A stretch of DNA of 64,000 nt from Bacillus sp. FJAT-26390 (GTDB lineage Bacteria > Bacillota > Bacilli > Paenibacillales > Paenibacillaceae), in NCBI RefSeq assembly GCF_001682865.1, contig NZ_MAQX01000034.1:41569-105568 (forward strand), in the 5' to 3' direction. The translations under genes were made by a program, and so were the position numbers. Below the pieces are notes generated by a model that saw only the letters and a program-made list of their open reading frames with translations, was not told the origin of the DNA and made no database searches. How positions within the stretch are numbered: position 1 is the stretch's first letter; every line of letters starts with the position of its first letter. Shown here piece by piece: positions 52,685-61,624 of the stretch.

Positions 52685-52839
52685 AATGGGCTCACCCCAG
52701 CTAAAGTGATCGTATGCGTTTGTTTTCTATCGATTCTCACGCTTACCCACCTATTCCTTGCTTCTCTTCGCATCATTCGCATCTTCTCCTGACCGCTTCT
52801 GTTTATTGGCTCTCTTGCCTAACAGGCCGCTAAAGCAAG
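52685..52839. other. Leader of hydrolase copy 2
   Basis: No gene; this is the untranslated leader, related to that of copy 1. Confidence 0.45.
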
Positions 52840-52894
52840 CTTATACGACAAAGGTGTACTGTCTATGACGGCAATATGAACGGAATATGAACAG
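52840..52894 (-). promoter_or_regulatory. Triple 11-bp repeat promoter, hydrolase copy 2
   Basis: The same layout as copy 1: two TTCATATT-containing 11-bp units plus CCGTCATAG, leading to TATAAG at 52840-52845. It lies about 85 bp downstream of the sensor kinase stop. Confidence 0.6.
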
Positions 52895-52977
52895 GTAAAA
52901 AAAATGCTGCGGCATCGCATGCAAGGAAGCTTGCACAAGATGCCGCAACATGGAGAAGAAGGAAGGAGACAACCTGA

Positions 52978-54345
52978 TTACTCAATCGGCGTCGTTATTG
53001 GCAAGGTAACAATAAAGCTTGCTCCTTGGCCGAGCTCGCTTTCGACTCGGATGTCGCCCCGATGAAGCGATACGATCTGTTTAACGATGGCAAGTCCCAT
53101 GCCGCTGCCGTCATATTTGCGGCTGTGGGCACGGTCAGCTTTAAAAAACCGATCGAATATTCGCTTCTGATCCTCCGGCGAAATACCAATGCCAGTGTCG
53201 GATATTCGGACTGTCACGTTTTTGTTATCTTGCTTGACGCTGACGATTATCGTGCCGCCGTCCGTAGAAAATTTGATGCTGTTGCCGAGTAAATTGGTCC
53301 ATACCTGATTTAGCTGGTCATGATCAGCGGTTAAGGTAACCGGTCTCAGATTAAGCTCGAAGCGGATGTTGCGAGCCGACCATTGCGGCTGGATCGCAAC
53401 GATTACGCGCCTTATTTGTTCGTCAAGACGGAGCGTGACAAGCCGCATCTGCTGCGACTGTGATTCAAGCAAGCTCAGCTTCAGCAGGCTATCGCTCATC
53501 TTGGACATCCTCTCCGCTTCAGCGATGATAATATCGAGATAACGGCCTCGCTCGGCAGGCGCAATGTCTACTTGCTTGAGCGCGATTGCATAACCGGATA
53601 TCGACGTGAGCGGCGACTGGACCTCGTGCGACACATTCGATACAAATTCCCTGCGCATTTGCTCCAGCTGCTGAAGATCATGTATCATTTCTTCGAAGCT
53701 GCGGGCCAAAGTACCTAGCTCACCCGATTGTTTAATATTCAGCTTCACGTTGAAATCTCCAGCTGCTATACGTCTAGTCGCGTATGTAAGCCTTTTGATC
53801 GGTCTGATCAGGAACATGGAGGCAGCTAAAATCAATAAGCTTCCTGTAACCAACGAATAGGTTACAAACGACCATATCCATTTAACGAGAAAAGTGGAAG
53901 AAGAGGGAGCGAGCGGCTCCACAAACATCGCTTTCGTCCCCATTTCCGTTTTCAACGGCAGCCCTAATAAAATACTGGAAATACCATCCGTATTGACCCG
54001 AACAACTTCCCCGCGCAGCACTTTGTTTACTTGCTCCATGGTCACATTGGCAATATGATGTCCCTGAAGCGTTCCGTAAGACTGGAACTGCCCTGTTTTA
54101 TCGAAAATTCGAACATGATAGGAATCAAGCTGCTTCATTCCGCTTACGAACGAGTCCGCTTCACTGGGCGGGATGGTCTCGTAAACGCGGACGAAGTCCT
54201 GGCCAAAGTTGGATAAGGCAACATGCAGGTTTTCGTTCAATTTATCTTTAAATACCCAAGTTGCCACAAAAAAAGCAATGACAGTGCCCCCGATTACGGA
54301 GACAAGAAAGATCAAGACTACTCGTGTATATAAGGACTTGATCAT
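52978..54345 (-). CDS. Sensor histidine kinase (HAMP type)
   Basis: A 455-residue kinase: membrane helices near 8-28 and 158-182 flank a sensor domain, followed by HAMP (RPIKRLTYATRRIAAGDFNV), HisKA with SNVSHEVQSPLTSISG, N-box NLLGNSIKFS, DTGIGIS and GSGMGLAIVKQIV. Its start overlaps the regulator stop by 4 nt. With the regulator it forms the pair most likely to drive the duplicated hydrolase promoters below. Confidence 0.93.
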   Translation of the reverse strand: MIKSLYTRVVLIFLVSVIGGTVIAFFVATWVFKDKLNENLHVALSNFGQDFVRVYETIPPSEADSFVSGMKQLDSYHVRIFDKTGQFQSYGTLQGHHIANVTMEQVNKVLRGEVVRVNTDGISSILLGLPLKTEMGTKAMFVEPLAPSSSTFLVKWIWSFVTYSLVTGSLLILAASMFLIRPIKRLTYATRRIAAGDFNVKLNIKQSGELGTLARSFEEMIHDLQQLEQMRREFVSNVSHEVQSPLTSISGYAIALKQVDIAPAERGRYLDIIIAEAERMSKMSDSLLKLSLLESQSQQMRLVTLRLDEQIRRVIVAIQPQWSARNIRFELNLRPVTLTADHDQLNQVWTNLLGNSIKFSTDGGTIIVSVKQDNKNVTVRISDTGIGISPEDQKRIFDRFFKADRAHSRKYDGSGMGLAIVKQIVSLHRGDIRVESELGQGASFIVTLPITTPIE

Positions 54346-55016
54346 TCGTACACCTCAAGCCGATAACCAAGTCCACGCACCGTTTCGATGCGAAAGTCGG
54401 GTGTAGCCGCGAACCGCTCCCGAAGGCGTTTAATATGCACGTCAATCGTTCGATCATCGCCAGCATAATCAATTCCCCAAATTTGATCGATCAGCTGCTC
54501 GCGCGTAAAGATTTGCCCGGGTGTCCCTGCTAGCTTATAAAGCAATTCAAACTCTTTAAGCGGCAGCGTGAGTGACTCCTTGCCGCTGATCACTTTATAA
54601 ATCTGCCGATCAAGAATGACGTTGCCTAAGCGGATCGTCTGCGTGGAGCCAATCCGATATCGTTTCAGCAATGCCCCGATGCGCGCCGTCAACTCCAGCG
54701 GATCAAATGGTTTCGTCAAATAATCATCCGTCCCAAGCTGGAAGCCTTTCACTTTCTCCCAGGTTTCGCCTCTCGCAGTAAGCATTAGCAGCGGAAGATC
54801 AGGATTGCTTCTTCGGAGCTCCTTGCATAACGTCCAACCATCCATAATCGGCATCATAATATCGAGCACGACAAGATCGACGTGCGTCGAGGCATAGACG
54901 GCCAACGCTTCCTTTCCGTCCGCCGCTTCGGCCGTTTCATATCCGTCGTTGCGCAGAAATAAACAGACAAGCTCGCGAATGTTCGCATCGTCGTCAGCAA
55001 CCAGTATCGTAGGCAT
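54342..55016 (-). CDS. OmpR/PhoB-family response regulator
   Basis: A 224-residue regulator: VADDDANIREL acidic site, phospho-acceptor in VVLDIMMPIMDGWTL, KPFDPLEL Lys, and a winged helix with LPLKEFELLYKLAG and IDVHIKRLRERFAATPDFRI. The start ATG 55016 follows GAGGGAACGG. OmpR-family proteins bind short direct repeats, as seen upstream of both hydrolase genes. Confidence 0.93.
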   Translation of the reverse strand: MPTILVADDDANIRELVCLFLRNDGYETAEAADGKEALAVYASTHVDLVVLDIMMPIMDGWTLCKELRRSNPDLPLLMLTARGETWEKVKGFQLGTDDYLTKPFDPLELTARIGALLKRYRIGSTQTIRLGNVILDRQIYKVISGKESLTLPLKEFELLYKLAGTPGQIFTREQLIDQIWGIDYAGDDRTIDVHIKRLRERFAATPDFRIETVRGLGYRLEVYE

Positions 55017-55100
55017 CCGTTCCCTCATCTCTGTTATCCAACCCATTTAGTAGTAACCATTATACTATAAATAAGATTTGAAACATAAATGGCAAGCATG

Positions 55101-55138
55101 AAAAATGACCTCCGCCAAAGCGCGGAGGTCATTTTTTT
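55101..55138. terminator. Terminator shared by LysR and the two-component operon side
   Basis: AAAATGACCTCCGC and GCGGAGGTCATTTT pair closely, with T-runs on both strands; the stem overlaps the last LysR codons. Confidence 0.85.
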
Positions 55139-56016
55139 ATAACCGCAATATGTTTGATCAGCAACTCTATAAATTCCTTCGCCGCTTTCCCCATATAACG
55201 ATCTTTTAAATAAATGACGCCCACTTCCCTTTTTAAAACCGGATTCGTCAACGGAACCACCTTCAACTCTGGATGCGGGTACAGCTCAAGCAGCGTTTTG
55301 GACAAAATAGATATCCCTGCGCCTGAACGAACAAGCATCAGCAACGATTCAATCGTCGAGGTTTCTATTTTCGGATTCAAATCAAAGCTCTGCAGCGAAC
55401 AAGCCAAATCGATCATTTTCCGGCAGCGATGAGTAGGCGGGAACATAATAACCGATGCTTTTTTTACTTCATCAAGTGCAATGGACTTGTTTTTTGAAAG
55501 CGGATGGTCCTCATTCATTACAAAATAAAATTGCTCTTCATAAAGGGATACCTTGCCGAATCTCTCATCCTCCAGAGGCAGAATGGTCACGGCAAAATCC
55601 AGATCGTTGTCGACGAGAGGCTCTACCACATCTTCAACGCCGTAAAGCTTGATTTGAACTTTGGGATACATGCGATGAAAATCAATCAGAAGGCCTGATA
55701 CGAGTTCATTTATCTCCCCGATCAATACGCCTATCGACAGCGTGCCACGCTCAATGTGCTGCAGCTCAAAAATTTCTTCGCGTGCTCCGGCCAAGGAACC
55801 AAATATGGTGCTGCAATGATTGCGCAGTAGGCTTCCTGCCTCCGTCATCGTGATCTTCTTCCCGATTCGGTTAAACAAAGGCATTCCTAAATCATCTTCA
55901 AGAAGTTTAATCTGGTAGCTTAAAGTAGGCTGGGTGATGCCCAGCTTCTCCGATGCTCTCGTAAAATGCAGTTCCTCGCATATGGCAATAAAGCATTCTA
56001 ACTGCCTTAATTCCAT
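55129..56016 (-). CDS. LysR family transcriptional regulator
   Basis: A 295-residue LysR protein: HTH (MELRQLECFIAICEELHFTR, ASEKLGITQPTLSYQIKLLE) and a substrate-binding domain with LSIGVLIGEINELVSGLLID and MFPPTHRCRKMIDLACSLQ. The start ATG 56016 follows GGGGGGAG. It is divergent from a TehA-like transporter, with a conserved dyad between them, so it likely controls it. Confidence 0.92.
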   Translation of the reverse strand: MELRQLECFIAICEELHFTRASEKLGITQPTLSYQIKLLEDDLGMPLFNRIGKKITMTEAGSLLRNHCSTIFGSLAGAREEIFELQHIERGTLSIGVLIGEINELVSGLLIDFHRMYPKVQIKLYGVEDVVEPLVDNDLDFAVTILPLEDERFGKVSLYEEQFYFVMNEDHPLSKNKSIALDEVKKASVIMFPPTHRCRKMIDLACSLQSFDLNPKIETSTIESLLMLVRSGAGISILSKTLLELYPHPELKVVPLTNPVLKREVGVIYLKDRYMGKAAKEFIELLIKHIAVIKK

Positions 56017-56079
56017 GATGCTCCCCCCTTTTGCTGATTTCATCTAATGGATAAGTCATTTAAATTATCAATCATTATT

Positions 56080-56103
56080 ATAGAAATATCAATATTGATC
56101 TAT
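56080..56103. promoter_or_regulatory. Candidate LysR operator between divergent lysR and tehA-like genes
   Basis: ATAGA-N14-TCTAT with the inner palindrome ATCAATATTGAT. The same outer dyad and 20 of 24 bases occur upstream of the other TehA-like gene at 22592-22615. Confidence 0.65.
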
Positions 56104-56160
56104 CGTTCATCGTTTCACTACAATGGATACTAGCAGCAAGAACATATAGGGGGAACACTT

Positions 56161-57177
56161 ATGGAATCAATCGATTCGGCTAACAGGCGTCAAAATCAAC
56201 AAGCAGCATCTTTAAAAGGGCTGCTTCCAATTGCTCCAGCCTCTTATTTCGCAATGACTTTAGGTTTGGCTGAGACAGGGAATGCTTTGCTCTTTGCTCA
56301 TGATGCCTGGAATGTTCCTCGTGCATACGGCATTGTTTTCGAGTTGTTAGCGATTCTTTCCTTTTTGTGGTGGGGCGCGCTTTATACGAACAAATGGATC
56401 AATCATCGCCCTTCAGCCGTCAATGAATGGCGAGATCCTATTCAAGCTTCATTTGTTGCCTTGATTCCAGAATCGTTAATCCTGCTTGCATTAGCCTTTT
56501 TGCCTTATCTGGACACCTTTTCCCACGTTCTCTTCTGGGTAGGATCGGTAACCAATATAGCCTATGCTTCCTATCGGCTTGCCCGAATGTGGGCGGTACC
56601 CCGCGGAAACGAGCAAGTGACCCCCTCCTTATTCCTTACCTATACAGCTAGCGTGCTTGTTAATGCATTGATCGCAGGCCTATTTGGATATAAGGAATAT
56701 GGTTGGATGCTATTTGGCATTGGAGCAATCTCGTGGCTTATATTGGACTCCGTCGTGCTGCAGCAATTGGTAACAGGCGGACTTGATGCCAAAACAAGAA
56801 ATTTCATGGGGATCTATATGGCACCGGCCGCTATTGTGCTCGTTGCGTACCAAGTGCTTAGCGGTCAGTCATCCGATTTATTAACCTACGCGCTGGCAGG
56901 TTATTCTCTTTTCCTAACCATTTCTTTAGTTCTGTCCTACAACTGGTTAAGGCAACAAGCATTCGCTCCGGGTTACTGGGCTTATACCTTTGGAGTTGCC
57001 ACTGTCGCTCAAGGATTTCTGCTAATGGCTCGGGAGCAGCAATCACCCATTTTTATATTCTTTGCCGTTACGCTTTTAATGGTCTCCTTGCTTCTTACCT
57101 CAATCGTAATCATCGGTACTGTATATTTATTTTTCCATAAAAAATATTATCCTCATGCAGTTCAACCATCTCGCTAG
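56161..57177 (+). CDS. TehA/SLAC1-type (TDT family) transporter
   Basis: A 338-residue ten-helix protein of the TDT family: LLPIAPASYFAMTLGLAETG, NAWNVPRAYG-type loop, LALAFLPYLDTFSHVLFWVG and a C-terminal SLLLTSIVIIGTVYLFFHKK. A GGGGGAA ribosome binding site precedes ATG 56161. It probably carries an organic acid or other anion out of the cell, under LysR control. Paralogue of the gene at 21428-22411 in family but not closely similar. Confidence 0.88.
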   Translation: MESIDSANRRQNQQAASLKGLLPIAPASYFAMTLGLAETGNALLFAHDAWNVPRAYGIVFELLAILSFLWWGALYTNKWINHRPSAVNEWRDPIQASFVALIPESLILLALAFLPYLDTFSHVLFWVGSVTNIAYASYRLARMWAVPRGNEQVTPSLFLTYTASVLVNALIAGLFGYKEYGWMLFGIGAISWLILDSVVLQQLVTGGLDAKTRNFMGIYMAPAAIVLVAYQVLSGQSSDLLTYALAGYSLFLTISLVLSYNWLRQQAFAPGYWAYTFGVATVAQGFLLMAREQQSPIFIFFAVTLLMVSLLLTSIVIIGTVYLFFHKKYYPHAVQPSR

Positions 57178-57205
57178 TGTGAAGTGAAATGGAGCCTTAA
57201 CAAAA

Positions 57206-57233
57206 AGGCCAACCGCTAAGCTCCGGTTGGCCT
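57206..57233. terminator. Bidirectional terminator
   Basis: AGGCCAACCG and CGGTTGGCCT form a 10-bp perfect stem between the convergent transporter and epimerase genes. Confidence 0.85.
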
Positions 57234-57260
57234 CCTTCCTTAAGTAAAACCGCACGAGTG

Positions 57261-58118
57261 TTACTTGTCCCAATCTTTGACATGATCGCGCCAAGCATGC
57301 TTCGGCAGCCAGTTCAGCAGCCGCTTGGCCTTCTCATTGCTGAGCAGCGATTCATGACCCGCAAGCGGCTTGCGGAAGTCGTTGACCTCCGGAAAACGCG
57401 CAGCCATCAGCTCACGGCTTGCAACGGCCATGCTGGAATCATCCGCCGCTAAATTGATCGCCACGCTCCCTAGCCCCTCGGCTTCAACCGCCAGCCTGCA
57501 AGCCTCCGCTGCATCGCGCGTATCGATATAGCTCCACAAAATCCGCTCGCGCTGCTCGGGATCATGAATAAAGGACGGGAACCGCTCGTACGCCTCAGGC
57601 GGTATGACATTCCCTAAACGGAAAGACACGACCTGCATGCCCGTTCTCCGGTTCATCATATCGGCCGTTTGCTCATTTACGATCTTGGACAATCCGTAGC
57701 TGTCCTGCGGAAGCTGCGGATGCTCCTCATCAACGGGCACATATTGCGGTCCAAAACGTTGAGCTGCAAACACGATTCCGTAAGAGGATTCGCTTGAGGC
57801 AATGACCGCCTTGCGGATGCCGAGCCCCGCCGCCGCCTCCAGCACATTGTAGGTAGACATCACATTATTATGGAACGTCACCTCATTCGGATGCGAGTAA
57901 GCGACCGGTATCGCAGCCAAATGCACGACGGCATCCGCTCCAGCGAGTACGCCATAAACTTCGCCCAGCTGGTTCAAATCAACGATGACGGTACGGCAAA
58001 GCGGCTCCGCTGGATGCTTAACATCCGCATTGACGACCTCATATCCCTGCTCAACAAAATGCTTGACCACCCATTTGCCAAGCATTCCGCTCCCGCCTGT
58101 AACGACTACTTTAGGCAT
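57261..58118 (-). CDS. NAD-dependent epimerase/dehydratase
   Basis: A 285-residue short-chain extended dehydrogenase. The GGSGMLGKWVVKHF Rossmann loop, VVHLAAIPVAYSHP and the catalytic YGLSK (Tyr-x-x-x-Lys) are present. It is likely a sugar-nucleotide or sugar epimerase/reductase. GAAGGAGG precedes the ATG. It is 15 nt after the aldo/keto reductase stop, so both form one operon. Confidence 0.9.
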   Translation of the reverse strand: MPKVVVTGGSGMLGKWVVKHFVEQGYEVVNADVKHPAEPLCRTVIVDLNQLGEVYGVLAGADAVVHLAAIPVAYSHPNEVTFHNNVMSTYNVLEAAAGLGIRKAVIASSESSYGIVFAAQRFGPQYVPVDEEHPQLPQDSYGLSKIVNEQTADMMNRRTGMQVVSFRLGNVIPPEAYERFPSFIHDPEQRERILWSYIDTRDAAEACRLAVEAEGLGSVAINLAADDSSMAVASRELMAARFPEVNDFRKPLAGHESLLSNEKAKRLLNWLPKHAWRDHVKDWDK

Positions 58119-58133
58119 TTCAATTCCTCCTTC

Positions 58134-59075
58134 TTACGATTCCAAAATTTGTTCGATCCGCTCGATGACATCCGCGCTTAGCACGATACCGGATGCCTTC
58201 GCATTCTCTTCTACCTGCTCGGGGCGGCTCGCGCCAACCAGCGCGCTCGACACATTCGGCTGCCGCAAAATCCAGGAAAGCGCCAATTGTCCGACCGTTA
58301 GCTCCAGCTCGGCTGCCACTTTGCCCAGCTCGCGCACTTTATTGATTTTCTCCTCGGTCACATTTTTCCGCATGCCGTCGAGCTTCGCGGCGCGGCTGTC
58401 TGCGGGAACCTCGTTCACCGAGCTGTACTTGCCCGTCAGCAGCCCTTGCGCAAGCGGCGAGAACACGACTTGTCCGATGCCGCCGCGCTCTCCGTAAGGA
58501 ATGACTTCCTTCTCGATATACCGGTTAAACATATTATAAATCGGTTGGTTTACTACGATGCGGTCTAATAAATAACGATCCGCGATTGCATGCGCCTCCA
58601 CCATCTGGGCGGTTGTCCATTCGCTGACGCCTACGTACAGCACCTTGCCTTGACGCACCAGATCATCGAGCGCCCGCAGCGTTTCTTCCATCGGCGTGCT
58701 CGGGTCATGGCGGTGACAGTAGTACAGATCCACATAATCTGAGCCAAGCCGCTTCAGGCTGGCATGGCACTGCTCCATAATATGCTTGCGGGACAAGCCG
58801 CGGTCATTGGGACCGTCGCCCATCTGGCCGAACACTTTAGTCGCAAGAACATAGGATTCACGCGGGAAGGCACGGAGCGCCTCACCCATCAGCTTCTCCG
58901 CTTCCCCACGCTCGTACACGTTTGCCGTATCATAAAAGTTAATGCCCAGCCCATAAGCCGTTTGTATCGCTTTCACCGCATTTTCGCGTTCTACGTATCC
59001 TCCGTATGTCAACCAGCTTCCAAGACTGATTTCGCTAACCTTCAATCCGCTCTTTCCTAAATGACGAAATTGCAT
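58134..59075 (-). CDS. Aldo/keto reductase
   Basis: A 313-residue AKR of the potassium-channel beta-subunit-like group. The tetrad is Asp and Tyr in NFYDTANVYERGEAEKL, Lys in YVLATKVFG and His in DLYYCHRHDPSTP; the NADP site includes LVGASRPEQVEEN. It reduces carbonyls or sugars with NADPH. Co-transcribed with the epimerase gene. Confidence 0.92.
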   Translation of the reverse strand: MQFRHLGKSGLKVSEISLGSWLTYGGYVERENAVKAIQTAYGLGINFYDTANVYERGEAEKLMGEALRAFPRESYVLATKVFGQMGDGPNDRGLSRKHIMEQCHASLKRLGSDYVDLYYCHRHDPSTPMEETLRALDDLVRQGKVLYVGVSEWTTAQMVEAHAIADRYLLDRIVVNQPIYNMFNRYIEKEVIPYGERGGIGQVVFSPLAQGLLTGKYSSVNEVPADSRAAKLDGMRKNVTEEKINKVRELGKVAAELELTVGQLALSWILRQPNVSSALVGASRPEQVEENAKASGIVLSADVIERIEQILES

Positions 59076-59254
59076 CTCTACTCATCTCCTCAAGAATGGT
59101 GTACGAACAATGGAATGACTCTCTATCGCTTGCACCTCTATTCTAGAGAAGTTCGTTTCAATATGTAAGTAGTGAAAAAAAGATCACTATATTATATGAC
59201 CTATATATACTATACATTTGGTAACTACTCTATCCGTCTATTTTAACTAAAAAA

Positions 59255-59295
59255 AAAGCATGCAGCCGCCGTATAATGGCTGCACTGCATGCTTT
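59255..59295 (-). terminator. Terminator of the glycosidase operon
   Basis: AAAGCATGCAG and CTGCATGCTTT pair, with an inner CC/GG extension; on the minus strand a T-run follows. Confidence 0.85.
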
Positions 59296-59338
59296 CACTT
59301 CATGTTTTTATTTTATTATTCCGTCTGCTTTATCCTGC

Positions 59339-60712
59339 TCAAGATACAACCGAGATGACATGCTTCTCGCCCGGAGCGACCGCAATCTCCGCGTATGCGT
59401 AACGGCGTCCAAGCTTGTCAAATCCGCTCGCCCCGCGGATAACTTCTCCATTGTGATGCAATACAGCCGGGGATTTAGCGTCATTATAAAATTTCGCACG
59501 CCATATGAGCGCTTCGCCGGAATGGCTGGTGAATTCCGTAGACGTTCTGCCCTCATGCTTCACGCTAACCGCTCTTCCAAGCACGGAAACCTGAGCGATT
59601 TCCGCAAAGGCAAGCTCCTCCGTTAGCCTCGACACCGTAGTTACGGTTGAGATGCCATCCGCCGATATGCCCATAAGCTCCGAGACGACTGCGCCGATGG
59701 CGGCAAAAGATACCTCGGGATATTCGCGTCTCTCAAGCGCGGGGTCCATCAGCTCTTTTAGGCTGCGCAAGCCCTCGCCGTCTTCGCCGCATCTATAGTA
59801 AGTCTCCGGCAAATAGGACATGCCCTCGACGTTGGTGACGCCTTGCGCATGCATGGAGCGCAGCGCGCCCTCCCGTTTCTCTTTGTCCGCAATCGCTTCG
59901 TAATAGAGCGGCAAAAACTGTCCCTCGCCGGACTCTGCCCCGAGGAAGGAGCCGTTTTGTCCCAAGGCGACGAAGAAGCAGCCGCTTGCCTCATCCCACC
60001 ACTGCCGCTCCAGCAGCTTCCGAAGCTGTAACGCCTTGTCCGAGTATTCTGCGTAGAGCTCGTTGTTTCCCAACGATTTTTCGATTTCGGCATAAGCCTG
60101 ATAACCTGCGATCATCAGCGCGATCAAATCGGCTCCTATTTTGGGATATTCGCCGGCTTCGTTGTAGCTCGACAGCCCACGTCTTCCGTAAGCGGGATCG
60201 TACTCCGGAATGCCGTCTCCGTCCTTATCCCATGTCTTCACGTATTCGGTCACGGATAAGCGGTAAAAGTTTTGCAGAACCGGGTCTTCCAGATAAGAGC
60301 GGTCACCCGTCCACAGGTATTGCCGGTAGCATGCTTCAATGACGTCAAAGTTAGCTGGGAGATTGTACCAGAAGTCATCGTCATTCTCGTAGTCTACCGG
60401 CGCGGGAACATTGTCCCCTGTCATTTCCCAGTACGTGCAGTAATCTTTTCCCTTGCTAATATTTTCGGCGAACCGCTGCATCATATTGCGGGTATGCGCT
60501 TGCAGGCCGAGCACGGAAGCGCCCATGCTCTGATGGGATACATCCCGCATGCAAAAGGCATTTCTTCCCGGCAAAGCCGCCTCGTACCAAAATCCGACCG
60601 GGTCGCTTCCGTCATGCGCATAAGCCAGCGCCTGCAATTTCGCCCATTCAAAGCCGCGGTTCAGCGCCTCGTCTTCCGAGCGGAATGTTAATGTATTTAA
60701 GACTGTGTCCAT
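59339..60712 (-). CDS. Six-hairpin glycosidase-like protein
   Basis: A 457-residue cytoplasmic (alpha/alpha)6-type protein. FCMRDVSHQSMGASVLGLQA, WDKDGDGIPEYDPAY and GADLIALMIAGYQAYAEIEK are features of glucosidase/rhamnosidase-like families (GH78/GH116-like), with conserved Asp/Glu in the expected clefts. The exact GH family is unsure. It follows the permease stop closely (ATG 60712), so it acts on what the Lpl-type importer brings in. Confidence 0.7.
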   Translation of the reverse strand: MDTVLNTLTFRSEDEALNRGFEWAKLQALAYAHDGSDPVGFWYEAALPGRNAFCMRDVSHQSMGASVLGLQAHTRNMMQRFAENISKGKDYCTYWEMTGDNVPAPVDYENDDDFWYNLPANFDVIEACYRQYLWTGDRSYLEDPVLQNFYRLSVTEYVKTWDKDGDGIPEYDPAYGRRGLSSYNEAGEYPKIGADLIALMIAGYQAYAEIEKSLGNNELYAEYSDKALQLRKLLERQWWDEASGCFFVALGQNGSFLGAESGEGQFLPLYYEAIADKEKREGALRSMHAQGVTNVEGMSYLPETYYRCGEDGEGLRSLKELMDPALERREYPEVSFAAIGAVVSELMGISADGISTVTTVSRLTEELAFAEIAQVSVLGRAVSVKHEGRTSTEFTSHSGEALIWRAKFYNDAKSPAVLHHNGEVIRGASGFDKLGRRYAYAEIAVAPGEKHVISVVS

Positions 60713-60718
60713 CACTGT

Positions 60719-61609
60719 TTATCCTTTCACGGAGCCTATCGTCAGGCCCCCAATGAAATATTTTTGCAAAAACGGGTATACGAGCAGGATTGGCACAGTA
60801 ACCAAAATCGTCGTCGCTGCGCGCAGCGTCAAAGGAGATAAGCTGTTGAATTTCTGGTAAATCAATTGCTGATCCATAATTTGCTGAGAGGCTTCTACCT
60901 CCAGCAGCAGCCTGCGCAAGTACACCTGCAGCGTATCGAAATGCCCGCTGGAATTGTACAGGACAACATCGAACCATGAATTCCAATGCCCTACCGCGGC
61001 ATAGATGAACACGGCGGCGAACACGGGGAGCGACATCGGAATAACGAGTTTGATATAGATCGTTATTTCGGTCGCCCCGTCCAGTCTTGCGGATTCGAAC
61101 AGCGCTTCCGGCAGCTCCGAAATGTAAGAGGCCATGAGCAGCATGAAATACGCGCTGATCAGCGTTGGAATCCAGTAGACGTTGAAGGAGTCTGTCAGGC
61201 CAAGCCGTACCATCAACAAGTAGACCGGAATAAGCCCTCCATTAAAATACATCGTGACCAGAAAAAGGATGCGCATAAATTTCCGTCCGGAGAAATGCCG
61301 GATACTCACGATATAAGCGAGCAGTCCCGTTACGAATAAACAGGTCGACGTTCCGACAATGACGCGCAGCACCGACCAGCCAAACCCTTCGAGCAGCTTA
61401 TGGTTTTGCGACAGCAGGACGTAAGCGTCCAGCGAAAACTTTCTTGGGAAAATGTAGATCCCGCCTCGCGCGGCATCCGCCCCGTCATTCAGGGACAGCG
61501 CAAGCAAATTCAAGAAGGGATAGGCGACCATGGCGCCAAATAAGAGCAGGACCATAATGTTCATCATATCAAAAACCCGTTGAGATACCGGTACAGATCG
61601 CGTATTCAT
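60719..61609 (-). CDS. lplC: LplC/YtcP-type carbohydrate ABC permease
   Basis: A 296-residue permease of the LplC group: DMMNIMVLLLFGAMVAYPFL helix, EAA loop ALFESARLDGATEITIYIKL and the C-terminal PLTLRAATTILVTVPILLVY. It pairs with LplB just upstream. AGAAAGGAG precedes the ATG. Confidence 0.9.
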   Translation of the reverse strand: MNTRSVPVSQRVFDMMNIMVLLLFGAMVAYPFLNLLALSLNDGADAARGGIYIFPRKFSLDAYVLLSQNHKLLEGFGWSVLRVIVGTSTCLFVTGLLAYIVSIRHFSGRKFMRILFLVTMYFNGGLIPVYLLMVRLGLTDSFNVYWIPTLISAYFMLLMASYISELPEALFESARLDGATEITIYIKLVIPMSLPVFAAVFIYAAVGHWNSWFDVVLYNSSGHFDTLQVYLRRLLLEVEASQQIMDQQLIYQKFNSLSPLTLRAATTILVTVPILLVYPFLQKYFIGGLTIGSVKG

Positions 61610-61624
61610 TCTTTATGCTCCTTT

